Below, piece by piece: positions 8,108 to 17,564 of a stretch of DNA of 64,000 bases (position 1 is the first letter of the stretch; each line of letters opens with the position of its first letter). The notes beneath the pieces are model-generated. The model did no database searches. It was given only the letters and a program-made list of their open reading frames with translations, and had not been told where the DNA came from. The stretch is taken from contig CAZACK010000011.1 of assembly GCA_964483455.1 (NCBI GenBank), positions 1 through 64,000 on the forward strand, given 5' to 3'. The stretch comes from CAYZJD01 sp964483455 (GTDB lineage Bacteria > Acidobacteriota > Terriglobia > Bryobacterales > Bryobacteraceae). The position numbers were made by a program, and so were the translations under genes.

Positions 8108-9271
8108 GTGAACTTGAGCCGGAGGGGATTTGTGGGCGTTACGGCGGCGGGACTGGCCGGCGCGGCCAGAGACCGCATCTCGCGGATCGAGATCTTCCCC
8201 GTGGCCTATCCGGTCGCCGGGCATTTCAAGTTCTTCCGCAAACCCGAGCGGCCGTCCGTGTTCGTGAAGATCACCGCGGCGAGCGGCGCCGCCGGCTGGG
8301 GGCAGAGCGTTCCGACCCACACGTGGAGCTACGAGACGCTGGAGTCGGTGGTGTCGACGCTCGATCAGTACCTGGCGCCGGCGCTGATCGGGCGCGATCC
8401 GTTTGACATTCCCGGCGCGCACGAGGCGATGAATCGCGCCATTGCCGGGTCGTTTTCAACCGGCATGCCGATCGCCAAGGCCGGTATCGACCTGGCGCTG
8501 CACGACCTGGCCGGAAAGCCGCAAAAGCAGAGTCTTCCGGAGCGTTGGGGAAAGAAGCCGCTGGCCCGGCTGACCTTGAGCTGGACGGTGAACCCGGCGT
8601 CGCTGGAAGAGACGGAGACGCTCGTCGAACAGGGCCGGGCGCTGGGCTACAAGCACTTCAACGTCAAGGTTGCGCCCGATGCGGCCTTCGACCTCGAAAT
8701 GTGCCGGCGCGTCCGGAGACTCGCGCCGAACAGCTTCCTCTGGGCCGACGCGAACGGCGGGTACGACCTGGAAACAGCCCTCGGAGTCGCGCCTAAGCTG
8801 GCCGATGCCGGCGTCAACATTCTGGAGCAGCCTCTGCCGGCGAACCGCCTCACCGGCTTTCGCGAGCTGAAGAAGCAGGGCGCCCTGCCCATCCTGATGG
8901 ACGAAGGAATCGTCTCGTCGACGGAGCTGATGGAATTCATCAAGCTGGGGCTGCTGGACGGTGTCGCGATGAAGCCGGCGCGCACCGCCGGGTTGTGGGA
9001 CGCACGGCGGCAGGTGGAGATTTTGCTTGACAACGGACTGTTGTTCCTCGGCAGCGGCCTGACGGACCCCGACGTGGCGCTCGCCGCCGCCCTTCAGCTC
9101 TATGCCGCCTACGGTTTGAAGTATCCGGCGGCGCTGAACGGGCCGCAGTTCCTGCGAGGATCGTGCCTGCGGCAGCCGCTGGTGGTCAAGGAGGGGGAGA
9201 TCGTGATTCCCGCGGGGCCGGGCTTGGGCGTCGAGGTCGATGAAGAGCGGGTCCGGAAGGGGGCGGCATGA
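8108..9271 (+). CDS. Tat-exported enolase-superfamily (mandelate racemase/muconate lactonizing) enzyme
   Basis: The 387-residue protein starts with a Tat-like signal (LSRRGFVGVTAAGLAGAA). The N-terminal capping domain is followed by a TIM barrel with enolase-superfamily residues: YKHFNVKV (catalytic Lys region), WADANGGYD and ILEQPLP plus LMDEGI as metal-ligand positions, and VAMKPART at strand 6. The subgroup is mandelate racemase/muconate lactonizing, whose members racemise or dehydrate acid sugars or cycloisomerise muconates; the substrate cannot be told. The start is GTG at 8108. The stop overlaps the next start (ATGA at 9268-9271), so it is coupled to the DUF6807 gene. Confidence 0.85.
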   Translation: MNLSRRGFVGVTAAGLAGAARDRISRIEIFPVAYPVAGHFKFFRKPERPSVFVKITAASGAAGWGQSVPTHTWSYETLESVVSTLDQYLAPALIGRDPFDIPGAHEAMNRAIAGSFSTGMPIAKAGIDLALHDLAGKPQKQSLPERWGKKPLARLTLSWTVNPASLEETETLVEQGRALGYKHFNVKVAPDAAFDLEMCRRVRRLAPNSFLWADANGGYDLETALGVAPKLADAGVNILEQPLPANRLTGFRELKKQGALPILMDEGIVSSTELMEFIKLGLLDGVAMKPARTAGLWDARRQVEILLDNGLLFLGSGLTDPDVALAAALQLYAAYGLKYPAALNGPQFLRGSCLRQPLVVKEGEIVIPAGPGLGVEVDEERVRKGAA

Positions 9272-10146
9272 AACGCCTGGCACTGGCCCTGGGCGTTGTC
9301 TTCATCGCCACGGCCGAAAGCCCGTTCGCGTTTCGGGAAACCGGATCGGGAGCCTTGGAGCTCACGGACAAAGGGAGGCCGGTGCTTGCGTACAACCATG
9401 GCATGCAGCTCAAGCCCGGCGCGCCCGAAGACCGGCGGCGGTGCTGCTACGTGCATCCGCTGTACGCTCCCGACGGCACAGTCCTGACCGACGATTTTCC
9501 CGCCGATCACTATCACCACCGCGGTATCTTCTGGGCGTGGCCGATTGTCCGGGCCGGCGGTGAGACCTTCGACATGTGGACGATCCGCGGCATTCACCAG
9601 AGGTTCGAGCGGTGGGTGGAGCGGAAGGTCGAGCCGGGGCTTGGTCGAATGGCCGTCGAGAACGGCTGGTATGCGGGCGATCGGAGAGTGGCAAGAGAGG
9701 TGGTCGAGATTGCCGCGCTGCCCGCGGCGGATCGCACTCGCGAGCTTCGCTTCACACTTGCTTTCGAAGCCCTCGATGGGCCGATCGAACTTGCCGGCGA
9801 GCCGGCTGAGCAGAAGGGCTACGGCGGCTTCTGCGTGAGGTTCGCCCCTCGGGAAGGGACGGCGATCTCTACTCCGCGCGGGCGCGAAACGGCCGACAGC
9901 AACATGGCTCGCCACCCGTGGGCACAACTTGACGCCGTGTTCGGCGGCCGGCGGGCGGGGCTCCGCATCGAAACCCGTCCGGACAATCCGGGTTTTCCGA
10001 ACGGCTGGTGCCTGCGACACTACGGCTTTCTGGGGGTGAACTTTCCGGGCCTGGGTACGCACACGCTGGTTCCCGGCCGGCCGCTCGTCTGGAAGGTGAA
10101 GGTGGCAGTCTACAATCCTGCCGGCGTCGCGGCATCGGCTCCGTAG
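9268..10146 (+). CDS. DUF6807 (PmoA-like) exported protein
   Basis: The 292-residue protein has a short signal peptide (MKRLALALGVVFIATAES). Its DUF6807/PmoA-like features are VLAYNHG, YVHPLYAPDG, a DDFPADHYHHRGIFWAW His cluster, ARHPWAQLDAVFGGRRAG and NPGFPNGWCLRHYGFLGVNFPG. Members are common in Planctomycetes and Acidobacteria near carbohydrate-degradation genes, and no reaction is established. Coupling to the exported enolase-superfamily enzyme suggests a shared sugar or sugar-acid substrate; this is inference from the 4-nt overlap. Confidence 0.8.
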   Translation: MKRLALALGVVFIATAESPFAFRETGSGALELTDKGRPVLAYNHGMQLKPGAPEDRRRCCYVHPLYAPDGTVLTDDFPADHYHHRGIFWAWPIVRAGGETFDMWTIRGIHQRFERWVERKVEPGLGRMAVENGWYAGDRRVAREVVEIAALPAADRTRELRFTLAFEALDGPIELAGEPAEQKGYGGFCVRFAPREGTAISTPRGRETADSNMARHPWAQLDAVFGGRRAGLRIETRPDNPGFPNGWCLRHYGFLGVNFPGLGTHTLVPGRPLVWKVKVAVYNPAGVAASAP

Positions 10147-10216
10147 GAGGCAGGGCGCCGGGAGGCCGGCCCCACCTCGGTTACGGTACAATCGGCGTGT
10201 TACTCCTCCCGCCCTC

Positions 10217-12073
<1,857 letters not shown>

Positions 12074-12089
12074 AGTACCCGGAACAGCC

Positions 12090-12728
12090 GTGTCCACCGA
12101 CCTCATCGAGATCGACCCCGAAGCGCCTGCCCCGAAAGCCATCGAGCGGGCGGCCTCCGCCATCCGCCGCGGGCGCGTGGTGGCGGTGCCCACCGACGCG
12201 CTGTACGTAGTGGCGGCCGATCCGTTCAACCTCCACGCCGTCGGACAGGTCTTCGTGGCCAAAGGCCGCGAGATCCACCGCTCGCTGCCGCTGCTGATCA
12301 CCGATGTGCTGATGGCGGAGGACCTGTCCAAAGAGCGTTCGACGCGCTTCTATGTGCTCGCCCGGCACTTCTGGCCCGGGCCGCTGACGATGATCGTTCC
12401 CGCCTCGGCGAAAGTCCCGCTCAAGGTCACCGGAAACACGGGCCGGCTGGCGATGCGCCAGAGCCGCTCGAAAGTGGCCAACGCGCTGCTGGAGAAACTG
12501 AACCAGCCGCTAATCGCCACCAGTGCGAACATCTCCGGACAGCCGACCTGTCACAGCGGCATCGAAGTGTTCGGCCAGATGGATGGGCGCGTCGACCTGG
12601 TGCTCGACGGCGGGCTCTGCACCGGCCAGGGCAGCACCACCGTGGACATCACCGAGCCGTACTGGCGGATGATCCGCGAGGGGGCGATCTCCGAGAAGGA
12701 AGTGGCGGAGGTGCTGCGAGGAATCTAG
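12090..12728 (+). CDS. Sua5/YciO/YrdC-family L-threonylcarbamoyladenylate synthase
   Basis: The 212-residue protein has the YrdC fold: IRRGRVVAVPTDALYVVAADPF (usual PTDTxYGL changed to PTDALYVVA), VFVAKGREIHRSLPLL (usual KxR(P)xxKPL), FWPGPLTMIVPA, RQSRS, LIATSANISGQPT, and LVLDGGLCTGQGSTTVDIT. The family makes threonylcarbamoyl-AMP for the t6A37 tRNA modification. The altered substrate-site motifs suggest a YciO-like paralogue rather than the main Sua5. GTG 12090 is chosen because an upstream extension would overlap the preceding gene and does not resemble the family. Confidence 0.82.
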   Translation: MSTDLIEIDPEAPAPKAIERAASAIRRGRVVAVPTDALYVVAADPFNLHAVGQVFVAKGREIHRSLPLLITDVLMAEDLSKERSTRFYVLARHFWPGPLTMIVPASAKVPLKVTGNTGRLAMRQSRSKVANALLEKLNQPLIATSANISGQPTCHSGIEVFGQMDGRVDLVLDGGLCTGQGSTTVDITEPYWRMIREGAISEKEVAEVLRGI

Positions 12729-12745
12729 GAGTTGATGAGCCGCCG

Positions 12746-13618
12746 ATGAAGATGCTCCGAACCAGCGCCGGACTATTCATATTGTGCCTCTGCGGTGTTG
12801 CCGCGGAGCCAAAGGTTGAGCTGATCTGGCCGACGGGGGCGCCCGGCGCGGCGGGCAACGAGGACGGCGACCGTCCGACGCTGGCGATTTACCTGCCGGC
12901 GTCCCCGAACGCGTCGCGGGCGGCGGTGGTTGTGTGTCCCGGCGGCGGTTACGGCATGCTGGCCGTGAATCATGAAGGAAGCCAGATCGCGGCGTGGCTC
13001 AATGCCCGGGGCTTAGCTGCCTTCGTGCTGAAGTACCGGCTCGGGCCGCGATACCGGCATCCGGCGCCGTTGCAGGACGCGCAGCGGGCGATCCGCACGG
13101 TGCGATCCCGCGCGGCTGAGTTCGGCGTGAATCCCGGCCGGATCGGCATCTGGGGTTTTTCGGCCGGCGGCCACCTGGCCGCCACCGCCGCCACCCACTT
13201 CGACGGCGGCGACCCGCAGGCAAGCGACCCCATCGCCCGGTCCGGCTCGCGTCCGGATTTCGCCATCCTCGCCTACCCGGTGATCTCCTTCACCACGGAC
13301 TACACGCACCGCGGGTCGCGCAACAACTTGCTCGGACCGTCGGCCGATCCGGTTCTGGTTGAAAGCCTGTCGAACGAAAAGCAGGTGACGCCGCAGACCC
13401 CTCCGACGTTTCTCTTCCATACCGACGCGGACAAAGGGGTACCGCCGGAGAACAGCGTCCTGTTTTACCTGGCGCTTCGCAGGGCAGGGGTGCCCGCCGA
13501 GATGCATATCTACGAGCGGGGGCCTCACGGCGTGGGCCTGGCGCCGACGGATCCGATCCTGTCGACGTGGGCCGACCGGCTGGAGGGCTGGCTCCGGACC
13601 AGGGGGTTGCTCGAGTAG
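12746..13618 (+). CDS. Secreted alpha/beta hydrolase (acetyl-xylan-esterase / BD-FAE-like)
   Basis: The 290-residue protein has a signal peptide (MKMLRTSAGLFILCLCGVAA). An alpha/beta hydrolase fold follows, with oxyanion-loop PGGGYGMLAVNHEG, nucleophile elbow WGFSAGGHL, acid HTDADKGVPPENS and base GPHGVGL. This matches small exported carbohydrate esterases. It may deacetylate plant polysaccharides; the substrate is inferred. It starts 17 nt after the Sua5-like gene. Confidence 0.85.
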   Translation: MKMLRTSAGLFILCLCGVAAEPKVELIWPTGAPGAAGNEDGDRPTLAIYLPASPNASRAAVVVCPGGGYGMLAVNHEGSQIAAWLNARGLAAFVLKYRLGPRYRHPAPLQDAQRAIRTVRSRAAEFGVNPGRIGIWGFSAGGHLAATAATHFDGGDPQASDPIARSGSRPDFAILAYPVISFTTDYTHRGSRNNLLGPSADPVLVESLSNEKQVTPQTPPTFLFHTDADKGVPPENSVLFYLALRRAGVPAEMHIYERGPHGVGLAPTDPILSTWADRLEGWLRTRGLLE

Positions 13619-13887
13619 GCGCGCGGGGCGTGGCGGAAGCCGAGATTGGGCCGCGAGCGACCGCCTTTCCCGGCGCCGCAATTCGCCTCTTGGGTGGGGG
13701 ATTAGTCCTGGCTGTCAGGAATCGGCCGGGGTCTGTTACAGCCATCGGCGGCCAAGGGGCATCGCGATCCGAGGCTTTTGCCGCGCAGGTCTTTGGCCTG
13801 TGCATGGCCATGATCAAGGTGCGGAAGGACATCCACACAGTGACGAATGAACTCTCTGCGTCCTCCGCGGCTCCGTGGTGAGATCAC

Positions 13888-14268
13888 GTGCGCGACGCTT
13901 CCTACTTCGACCGGGCGCTGAAGCGAATCCGCCTGCTCATGCTTGGCCTCACTGCCGCCGGCGCGCTCGCGGCCCTGCTCTGGCAGGGCTGGCCATGGGC
14001 GCTCGGGTTCCTGGCCGGCGCCCTCGCTTCGCTCCTGAACTTCCACTGGCTGCACCAGCTCGCCGGCGGCATTGGTCCCGGAGGGCGCAAGCCGGGTAAG
14101 CGGCTGCTCGTTTTCCTCTCGGCCCGCTATTTCCTGCTCGGCGTGTGCGGCTATGTTATAGTGGCAGTTTTCGGATTGAACCTGGCAGCCGCCCTGGCAG
14201 GTCTTCTGGTCGCGGTCGCCGCCGTCATCCTCGAAATTCTGTACGAACTGATCTATGCCGGAACATGA
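13888..14268 (+). CDS. atpI: ATP synthase protein I-like membrane protein
   Basis: The 126-residue protein has four predicted membrane helices (around residues 16-32, 35-52, 76-94 and 96-115) and the AtpI-type pattern GWPWALGFLAGALASLLNFHWL. AtpI assists c-ring assembly or Mg2+ supply, and its gene commonly precedes atpB. The start is GTG 13888. The 3' end overlaps atpB by 14 nt. The 270 bp upstream (13619-13887) hold no recognisable gene, so the operon promoter may lie there; I could not pick out clear hexamers. Confidence 0.8.
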   Translation: MRDASYFDRALKRIRLLMLGLTAAGALAALLWQGWPWALGFLAGALASLLNFHWLHQLAGGIGPGGRKPGKRLLVFLSARYFLLGVCGYVIVAVFGLNLAAALAGLLVAVAAVILEILYELIYAGT

Positions 14269-14992
14269 ACTCGGGATCACCACGCTGTTCAACACGTACC
14301 TGGCCGGCGTCGCCAACAACATCCTTTCACTGGTAGGACTCCATGCCGCCGATCCCGCCAAGCCCTGGGCGAACTTCATCGTCATGCAGATCCTGGTGGC
14401 GATCGTCCTCCTGGCGCTGTTCGCCTTCTTGCGTCCCAGGCTCTCGATGGACCGGCCCGGCAAGCTCCAGCATTGTTTTGAGGTCATCTATACGTTCCTT
14501 CGCGGCCAGGCCGACGACGTGGTGGGCCACCACGGCCGGAAGTACCTTCACCTGTTTGCGACGATCTTCATCTTCATCCTGTTCGGCAACCTGATCGGGA
14601 TCATCCCGGCGTTCGAGTCGCCGACGATGTCGCCGCCGGTCCCGCTCGGCTGCGCGCTGGTTTCCTTCGCTTACTACAACCTGATGGGTGTCCGGGAAAA
14701 CGGCGTGGGCAGGTACCTCGCCCACTTTGCCGGCCCCATCAAGCTCATGGCGCCGCTGATGGTGCCCATCGAGATGATCAGCCATCTCGGCCGCCTGCTG
14801 TCGCTCACTGTTCGTCTCTACGCCAACATGTTCGCCGGCGAACAGGTGACGCTGGTCTTTTTGAGCCTGGTGCCGCTGGTGGTGCCGGTGGCGTTCATGG
14901 GACTGCACGTGTTCGTGTCGTTCCTACAGGCTTTTGTGTTCTCCCTGCTAACGATGATCTATGTCTCGCAGGCCACCGAGCACGAGCACTAA
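14255..14992 (+). CDS. atpB: F0F1 ATP synthase subunit a
   Basis: The 245-residue protein is a polytopic subunit a. It has FATIFIFILFGNLIGIIPAFESPT in the second helix region and the essential Arg in the penultimate long helix (LGRLLSLTVRLYANMFAGEQV), followed by a last hairpin ending in FVFSLLTMIYVSQA. It forms the ion half-channels next to the c ring in the inner membrane. It overlaps atpI and is followed by atpE 94 bp later. Confidence 0.95.
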   Translation: MPEHELGITTLFNTYLAGVANNILSLVGLHAADPAKPWANFIVMQILVAIVLLALFAFLRPRLSMDRPGKLQHCFEVIYTFLRGQADDVVGHHGRKYLHLFATIFIFILFGNLIGIIPAFESPTMSPPVPLGCALVSFAYYNLMGVRENGVGRYLAHFAGPIKLMAPLMVPIEMISHLGRLLSLTVRLYANMFAGEQVTLVFLSLVPLVVPVAFMGLHVFVSFLQAFVFSLLTMIYVSQATEHEH

Positions 14993-15086
14993 TACCGGCT
15001 TACTGCCGCTTCCAGTGTGAGCCCGGCTGCAAGAGGATGACGGGAACCACCTCCTGGAGCGATTGATACAAAGGAGAAACATCACG

Positions 15087-15386
15087 ATGAACGTGAAGCT
15101 GTTACTCATTGTCCTGGCGCTGCTCGCCTTCGCCAGCCCGATCTTCGCCGCCGACGGCGACACGCAGAAATGGGTCGCGATCACTTCGGGCTTCTCGATG
15201 GCGATCGCCTCGGGGCTCTGCGGCCTGGCCCAGGCCAAGGCCGTCGCGGCCTCCGCCGAGGGCATGGCTCGCAACCCGAGCGCCGCCGGCGCCATCCGGT
15301 TCGGACTGCTGCTGGGCCTGATTCTGATCGAGTCGCTGGCTCTGTACACGCTGGCGATCATCTTCCTGAAAGTCGTCGCCGCCTGA
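15087..15386 (+). CDS. atpE: F0F1 ATP synthase subunit c with signal-like N-terminus and Q/ES/Y ion site
   Basis: The 99-residue proteolipid starts at ATG 15087 with AAGGAG 10 nt upstream. Residues 1-22 look like a signal peptide (MNVKLLLIVLALLAFASPIFA), followed by the two c-subunit helices joined by the ARNP loop. Counting from the loop Arg, a Gln lies 13 residues before it and Glu-Ser at +20/+21, with Tyr at +25 (LILIESLALY). These are the positions of Gln32, Glu65, Ser66 and Tyr70 in the sodium-binding c subunit of Ilyobacter tartaricus. The gene ends just before a scaffold gap; atpF and the F1 genes are not in the window. Confidence 0.93.
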   Translation: MNVKLLLIVLALLAFASPIFAADGDTQKWVAITSGFSMAIASGLCGLAQAKAVAASAEGMARNPSAAGAIRFGLLLGLILIESLALYTLAIIFLKVVAA

Positions 15387-15579
15387 TGCCTGGCGCGGGG
15401 GTGGGGCCCCCCCCCCGGCCCGCGGAACAAACGGAGGTATTTAGCTAGAAGGGGTTTTTAAGCCCAAAGCCCCCCCCCACGACCCCCACNNNNNNNNNNA
15501 ATCTCCTTTAATGTCGTCGCCGCCTGGGGCCTGGGGCGCGTACCCCGCCCGCCGCGACCCCCGCTACTCTACGGAAGGT
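15387..15579. other. Scaffold gap (N at 15490-15499) flanked by low-quality, partly duplicated sequence
   Basis: Ten N bases are flanked by homopolymer-rich sequence (runs of C or G at about 15404-15420 and 15470-15480). Bases after the gap (GTCGTCGCCGCCTG, about 15513-15526) repeat the 3' end of atpE (about 15372-15385), followed on both sides by a similar ...GCCTGG..CGCG stretch. This looks like two contig ends that overlap but were not merged. The true distance between atpE and the aldolase gene is therefore uncertain. No gene is supported here. Confidence 0.85.
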
Positions 15580-16464
15580 ATGAAGCTCCAAGGGATTTTT
15601 CCGCCCATCGCCACCCCCTTCGACCCCAACGGGGACCTCTACAAGGCGAAGCTGAAACACAATCTCGAGAAGTGGAACCTCACCGCCGTCTCCGGCTATG
15701 TCGCATGCGGCTCGACCGGCGAGAGCGTCTACCTGACGGCCGAGGAAAAGCGGCAACTCTGGGAGTGGACCGCCGAGCACGCCGCCCCCGGCAAGATCCT
15801 GATCGCGGGCACGGGCGTGGAGAGCGTCCGCGAGACCGTCGCGCTCACCAACCTCGCCGCCTCCATCGGCTACCAGGCGGCCATGGTCCGCACCCCGCAC
15901 TATTACAAGAACCTGCTCACCCGCAAGGAAGCGCAGCTTCTGTTCTACCGCGCCGTCGCCGACCAGTCGAAGATCCCCATCATGATCTACAACTGGCCGC
16001 AGGCCACCGGCCTGGACATCCCCGCCGAAGCTGTCGCCGAACTCTCCGAGCACCCGAACATCATCGCCATGAAGGAGAGTTCGGGGAGTCTTGAAAAAGT
16101 GATGCAGATGATCCGCGAGGTGAAGCCCGGCTTCCAGGTGTTGGTCGGCTCGGCGCCTACGATCTGGCCCGCTTTCTCCGTCGGCGCCTCCGGCGCGGTG
16201 CTTGCCTTCGCCAACGCCGCTCCCTACGCCTGCATCACCATCTGGGAGGCGCACCGCGCGCGCGAAGCCGATGCCGCCCTCGACTGGCAGAACCGCATCG
16301 CCCGCGCCGCCTGGCTCGTCACGGTGAAACACGGCATTCCTGGGCTGAAGCACGCGATGGACGTGAACGGCTACTACGGCGGACCCTGCCGCCTGCCGTT
16401 GTGCCCGCCGTCCCCGGAGGCGAAAAGGGAAATCGAAGAGGCGTTCCGGGAGATCAAGGGGTAG
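15580..16464 (+). CDS. DapA-family (dihydrodipicolinate synthase / 4-hydroxy-2-oxoglutarate aldolase-like) lyase
   Basis: The 294-residue TIM-barrel class I aldolase has GSTGESVYLTAEEK (substrate carboxylate loop), YNWPQATG with the catalytic Tyr, and NIIAMKESSGS with the Schiff-base Lys. GSAPTIWPAFSVGASGAVLAFAN fits pyruvate-dependent family members, with 4-hydroxy-2-oxoglutarate aldolases among the closest by impression. The reaction (DHDPS, HOGA or a sugar-acid aldolase) cannot be fixed. ATG 15580 is preceded by GGAAGG. The 3' end overlaps the convergent methyltransferase gene by 11 nt. Confidence 0.85.
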   Translation: MKLQGIFPPIATPFDPNGDLYKAKLKHNLEKWNLTAVSGYVACGSTGESVYLTAEEKRQLWEWTAEHAAPGKILIAGTGVESVRETVALTNLAASIGYQAAMVRTPHYYKNLLTRKEAQLLFYRAVADQSKIPIMIYNWPQATGLDIPAEAVAELSEHPNIIAMKESSGSLEKVMQMIREVKPGFQVLVGSAPTIWPAFSVGASGAVLAFANAAPYACITIWEAHRAREADAALDWQNRIARAAWLVTVKHGIPGLKHAMDVNGYYGGPCRLPLCPPSPEAKREIEEAFREIKG

Positions 16465-17131
16465 CGGCGGCGCTAGCAGCCTTCATGATCCGGACGGCTA
16501 CTTGTTCGCCGGTGTCGCAATACCCGATGAACTCGAAATTCAGCTTGCGGCCCGCCGCCAGCTCCTGAAACGCGCGGTATTCCCCCTGCCGCCACCCGGG
16601 ATAGTTGAAGTACTCGTCGAACACAATGACTGTGCCTGGGACGATTCGGTCCGCCATCAGGTCAAAAACGGTTTTGGTTGACGAGTAGAGGTCCGCGTCC
16701 ATGTGAAGGAACGCGGCGGATTCCCTGTGCTCTCTCAGGAAGCCCGGAAGTGATTCATGGAACCAACCTTTGTGCAGGCGAACGTTGCCTGCCACCTTGG
16801 GAAGCCCGTCGACGGCAAAGGTGCCCTTGCCGAACCCCGATCTCCACGTCTCCGGAAGCCCTTCAAAAGAGTCAAATCCATGGATGATCTGCGCAGGGAC
16901 CTGGGATGCGATGAAATTTACCGTGCCGCCGGTGTATACACCGAACTCACAGTACAGGCCCTTCAATTCAACAGACTCCAGCGCCTTAGCGAGTAGCTTG
17001 AACTTGTCTCCAAAGACCGGTGCCAGTGCCAGATTCTCATCCACGTACCGGGCCGTCTCGCTCAACGCCCGCCGCTGGCGCTCCCTCGAGATGTCCCGAT
17101 CGAGAGATTGCGCTTCGATGTTCAATGCCAT
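16454..17131 (-). CDS. TylF/MycF-type (macrocin O-methyltransferase family) methyltransferase
   Basis: The 225-residue protein has the TylF-family pattern: LYCEFGVYTGGTVNFIA (SAM motif I), IHGFDSFEGLPETWR, GNVRLHKGWFHESLPGFL, FLHMDADLYSSTKTVFDLM with the metal-binding Asp residues, and VIVFDEYFNYPGWRQGEYRAF. Members are Mg2+-dependent sugar O-methyltransferases acting on antibiotics or surface glycans; the substrate is unknown here. The start is ambiguous. ATG 17131 (MALNIEAQ) is chosen; GTG 17179 gives 16 more residues. A separate hydrophobic reading frame lies immediately upstream. Confidence 0.8.
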   Translation of the reverse strand: MALNIEAQSLDRDISRERQRRALSETARYVDENLALAPVFGDKFKLLAKALESVELKGLYCEFGVYTGGTVNFIASQVPAQIIHGFDSFEGLPETWRSGFGKGTFAVDGLPKVAGNVRLHKGWFHESLPGFLREHRESAAFLHMDADLYSSTKTVFDLMADRIVPGTVIVFDEYFNYPGWRQGEYRAFQELAAGRKLNFEFIGYCDTGEQVAVRIMKAASAAATP

Positions 17132-17150
17132 GCTGGACGAACGCAGCAGA

Positions 17151-17255
17151 CTATCGACAAGGATTCTGTATGCGAACACACACGATCAATGCCGCGATGA
17201 TGCACGATATGGCGATCCTGATCGCTGCAACCGCCTTGGGAGATGCGGAATTCAT
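17151..17255 (-). CDS. Possible 34-residue hydrophobic peptide or detached membrane anchor of the methyltransferase
   Basis: ATG 17255 opens a short frame with a single hydrophobic segment (IRIAISCIIAALIVCV) and a stop at 17151-17153, 20 nt before ATG 17131 of the methyltransferase. Its frame differs by one from the extended methyltransferase frame (GTG 17179). A single-base indel near 17178 would join them into one protein with an N-terminal membrane anchor. There is no Shine-Dalgarno. A palindrome (TAAGAT-GATG-ATCTTA, 17255-17270) covers its start. It may be a mini-protein, a frameshift product or chance. Confidence 0.25.
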   Translation of the reverse strand: MNSASPKAVAAIRIAISCIIAALIVCVRIQNPCR

Positions 17256-17564
17256 AAGATGATGATCTTACCGGGCAACCTGGTCTTGGCTTCTGCGAAG
17301 CGGACTGTCCGGCTGGCCCGGCCGGAACTCCCGCTGCCGACCTGAGGTCGAGCCCTGCCACCTTCCGCGCGGCCCTCGACCGATTCGCCAGTATACAACG
17401 GCGGGCGAGTGGAGGACCGTTGCACCTCGCATTCCCTCTAGCCCCACGTACGCTTGAGCGGCACGCGGTGAACTTCGGGATGTTCCGCTGTCGATTTCTG
17501 CTCAGCTCCGCGACCTCTCGACCGGTTGCCATTCCCTCGCGCTTCTGCCAAAATCAGACCGAGA
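17256..17564. other. Divergent intergenic region with no recognised gene
   Basis: This stretch separates the minus-strand methyltransferase from the plus-strand heptahaem cytochrome. Apart from the small palindrome at 17255-17270 I see no conserved reading frame, tRNA or repeat. It presumably carries the promoters of the two divergent genes, but I could not point to convincing hexamers. Confidence 0.5.
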
